Positions 6,444 through 6,959 of a stretch of DNA of 6,959 bases are shown here, in pieces. The position numbers were made by a program, and so were the translations under genes. The notes under the pieces are model-generated. The model saw only the letters and a program-made list of their open reading frames with translations, was not told where the DNA came from and did not search any database. Location: positions 1 to 6,959 of the forward strand of contig JABFSY010000315.1 of the NCBI GenBank assembly GCA_013140395.1, written 5' to 3'. Position 1 is the first letter of the stretch. The number at the start of each line of letters is the position of its first letter. This DNA comes from Cyclobacteriaceae bacterium (lineage in GTDB: Bacteria > Bacteroidota > Bacteroidia > Cytophagales > Cyclobacteriaceae).

Positions 6444-6473
6444 CAAATTCAACAAATTATTAAAAAAACCAAA
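6444..6473 (-). promoter_or_regulatory. Candidate Bacteroidota-type promoter for gldK
   Basis: The 135-bp gap between the PorP/SprF stop (6486) and the gldK start (6350) is the largest non-coding stretch in the window and is strongly A/T-rich. On the minus strand, TTTG (6473-6470) is followed after 18 bases by TGAATTTG (6451-6444). This matches the Bacteroidota -33 TTTG / -7 TAnnTTTG arrangement with one mismatch (TG for TA) and acceptable spacing. It would start an mRNA near 6437, with a leader of about 85 nt. Similar motifs occur by chance in A/T-rich DNA, so this is tentative. Confidence 0.3.
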
Positions 6474-6485
6474 ATTATTTCCGTC

Positions 6486-6959
6486 TTAATGCCTGTAACG
6501 CGGGGTTCTCACCACCTTTTTTCCGCTTCCTGCATTGACCGGTAACTCGTAGCTCAACATCAATTCATGTGATGTTGGCTGCTTAGCTGCCTGATCTTGT
6601 ATGATATAGTCTAGCCCGTAGCCTATTTTCAACGATTTATCTTTCAATAAGCTATAGCCCAACATTAATATAGCAGCCTCGGAAGATCTGAATGATAAAC
6701 CACCCCACATGGTGTCCTTAAAATAGGCGATTGCTCCCAAGTTGGCTGTAGTCTTTGTGAAGTCCGTCTGAACAATGGTCATTAGCTGGAACTTGAGATC
6801 GAAGTTGACTTCGTAGAAATAGCCACCTGTCAAACATATGGGTCTGCAAAGAATTGCGCTGACTCAAACCAAAGTCAAATGTTGACTTAAGTAAATGGTT
6901 AAAGCTCACACCTGCATAAAATTTCTCTTTGCGCCAATAAACACCAAGCGCCAAGTCAG
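6486..6959 (-). pseudogene. porP: PorP/SprF family T9SS outer-membrane protein, C-terminal part, frame-disrupted and cut by window end
   Basis: Two overlapping minus-strand frames together give one PorP/SprF C-terminus. The upstream frame, open at the window edge (Asp-Leu-Ala-Leu-Gly-Val-Tyr-Trp...), has the family pattern GVYWRKEKFYAGVSFNHLL and FDFG, and makes sense down to about 6837 (LQTHMF). It then runs on as nonsense to a stop at 6718. The other frame picks up at TTG 6831-6833 with LTGGYFYEVN and continues with YFKDTMWGGLSFRSSEA, MLGYSLL, LKIGYGLDYI and SHELMLSYELP, ending RTPRYRH at 6486. Alternating hydrophobic and aromatic strands fit an outer-membrane beta-barrel. A single extra base (or two missing) near ATGTTTGACA explains the break. 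The product is a partner of the T9SS; porP lies directly upstream of porK in P. gingivalis too, supporting the name. Whether the break is real or a sequencing error cannot be decided here. Confidence 0.82.

Noticed and set aside
6718..6954. Separate 78-codon gene on the minus strand
   Set aside because: Its first half is the upstream part of PorP/SprF; the second half after LQTHMF is out-of-frame nonsense opposite the real continuation. Treated as part of the frameshifted gene.
1..6959. CRISPR arrays, tRNA/rRNA genes, insertion sequences or phage genes
   Set aside because: No direct-repeat/spacer pattern, tRNA-like clover-leaf, transposase or integrase motif was seen; coding density is high and every long frame is accounted for.

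Overview
This window looks like a chromosome segment from a gliding or T9SS-bearing member of the Bacteroidota, most likely Cytophagales-like. The diagnostic content is a complete gldK-gldL-gldM-gldN cluster preceded by a PorP/SprF-family gene. This is the core of the type IX secretion system (T9SS) and its gliding motor. Further support comes from a DUF4286 protein (a Bacteroidota-typical small family), A/T-rich gene starts without clear Shine-Dalgarno sequences, and moderate-to-low GC. The lineage below phylum is inference.

Layout. Positions 1-807 (+) hold the 3' part of a saccharopine-dehydrogenase-like NAD(P)-dependent oxidoreductase. A 100-residue DUF4286 protein (813-1115, +) follows 5 bp later and is probably co-transcribed. 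This pair converges, with only 9 bp between stops, on a minus-strand GNAT acetyltransferase of the spermidine/spermine (thialysine) N-acetyltransferase type (1125-1601). A strong hairpin-plus-T-tract terminator at 1612-1641 separates the acetyltransferase from the T9SS operon, which is read right to left: PorP/SprF (6486-6959, cut by the window end and frameshifted), gldK (5226-6350), gldL (4353-5168), gldM (2719-4302) and gldN (1660-2712). No stretch longer than about 135 bp lacks a gene.

How the genes work together. GldL and GldM form the inner-membrane proton-driven motor. The key charged residues known from the family are visible here: Arg9 in GldM, and Glu53 in the second membrane helix of GldL. 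GldM reaches across the periplasm to the outer-membrane-associated ring of the lipoprotein GldK and the periplasmic GldN. PorP/SprF proteins are outer-membrane barrel partners of the same system.

Points worth a second look are: (1) GldN carries two tandem, exactly 53-residue-spaced Y/W-rich modules resembling CBM5/12-type carbohydrate-binding repeats in place of the usual variable linker; (2) the PorP/SprF reading frame is interrupted by a one-base-equivalent shift near 6831-6840; (3) the GldL cytoplasmic tail has a recurring (M/L)-N-x-x-Y motif with 38-18-38 spacing; (4) the acetyltransferase start codon sits about 10 nt after the terminator stem. Apart from the GldN insertion, this is a recognisable, known system rather than a new one.
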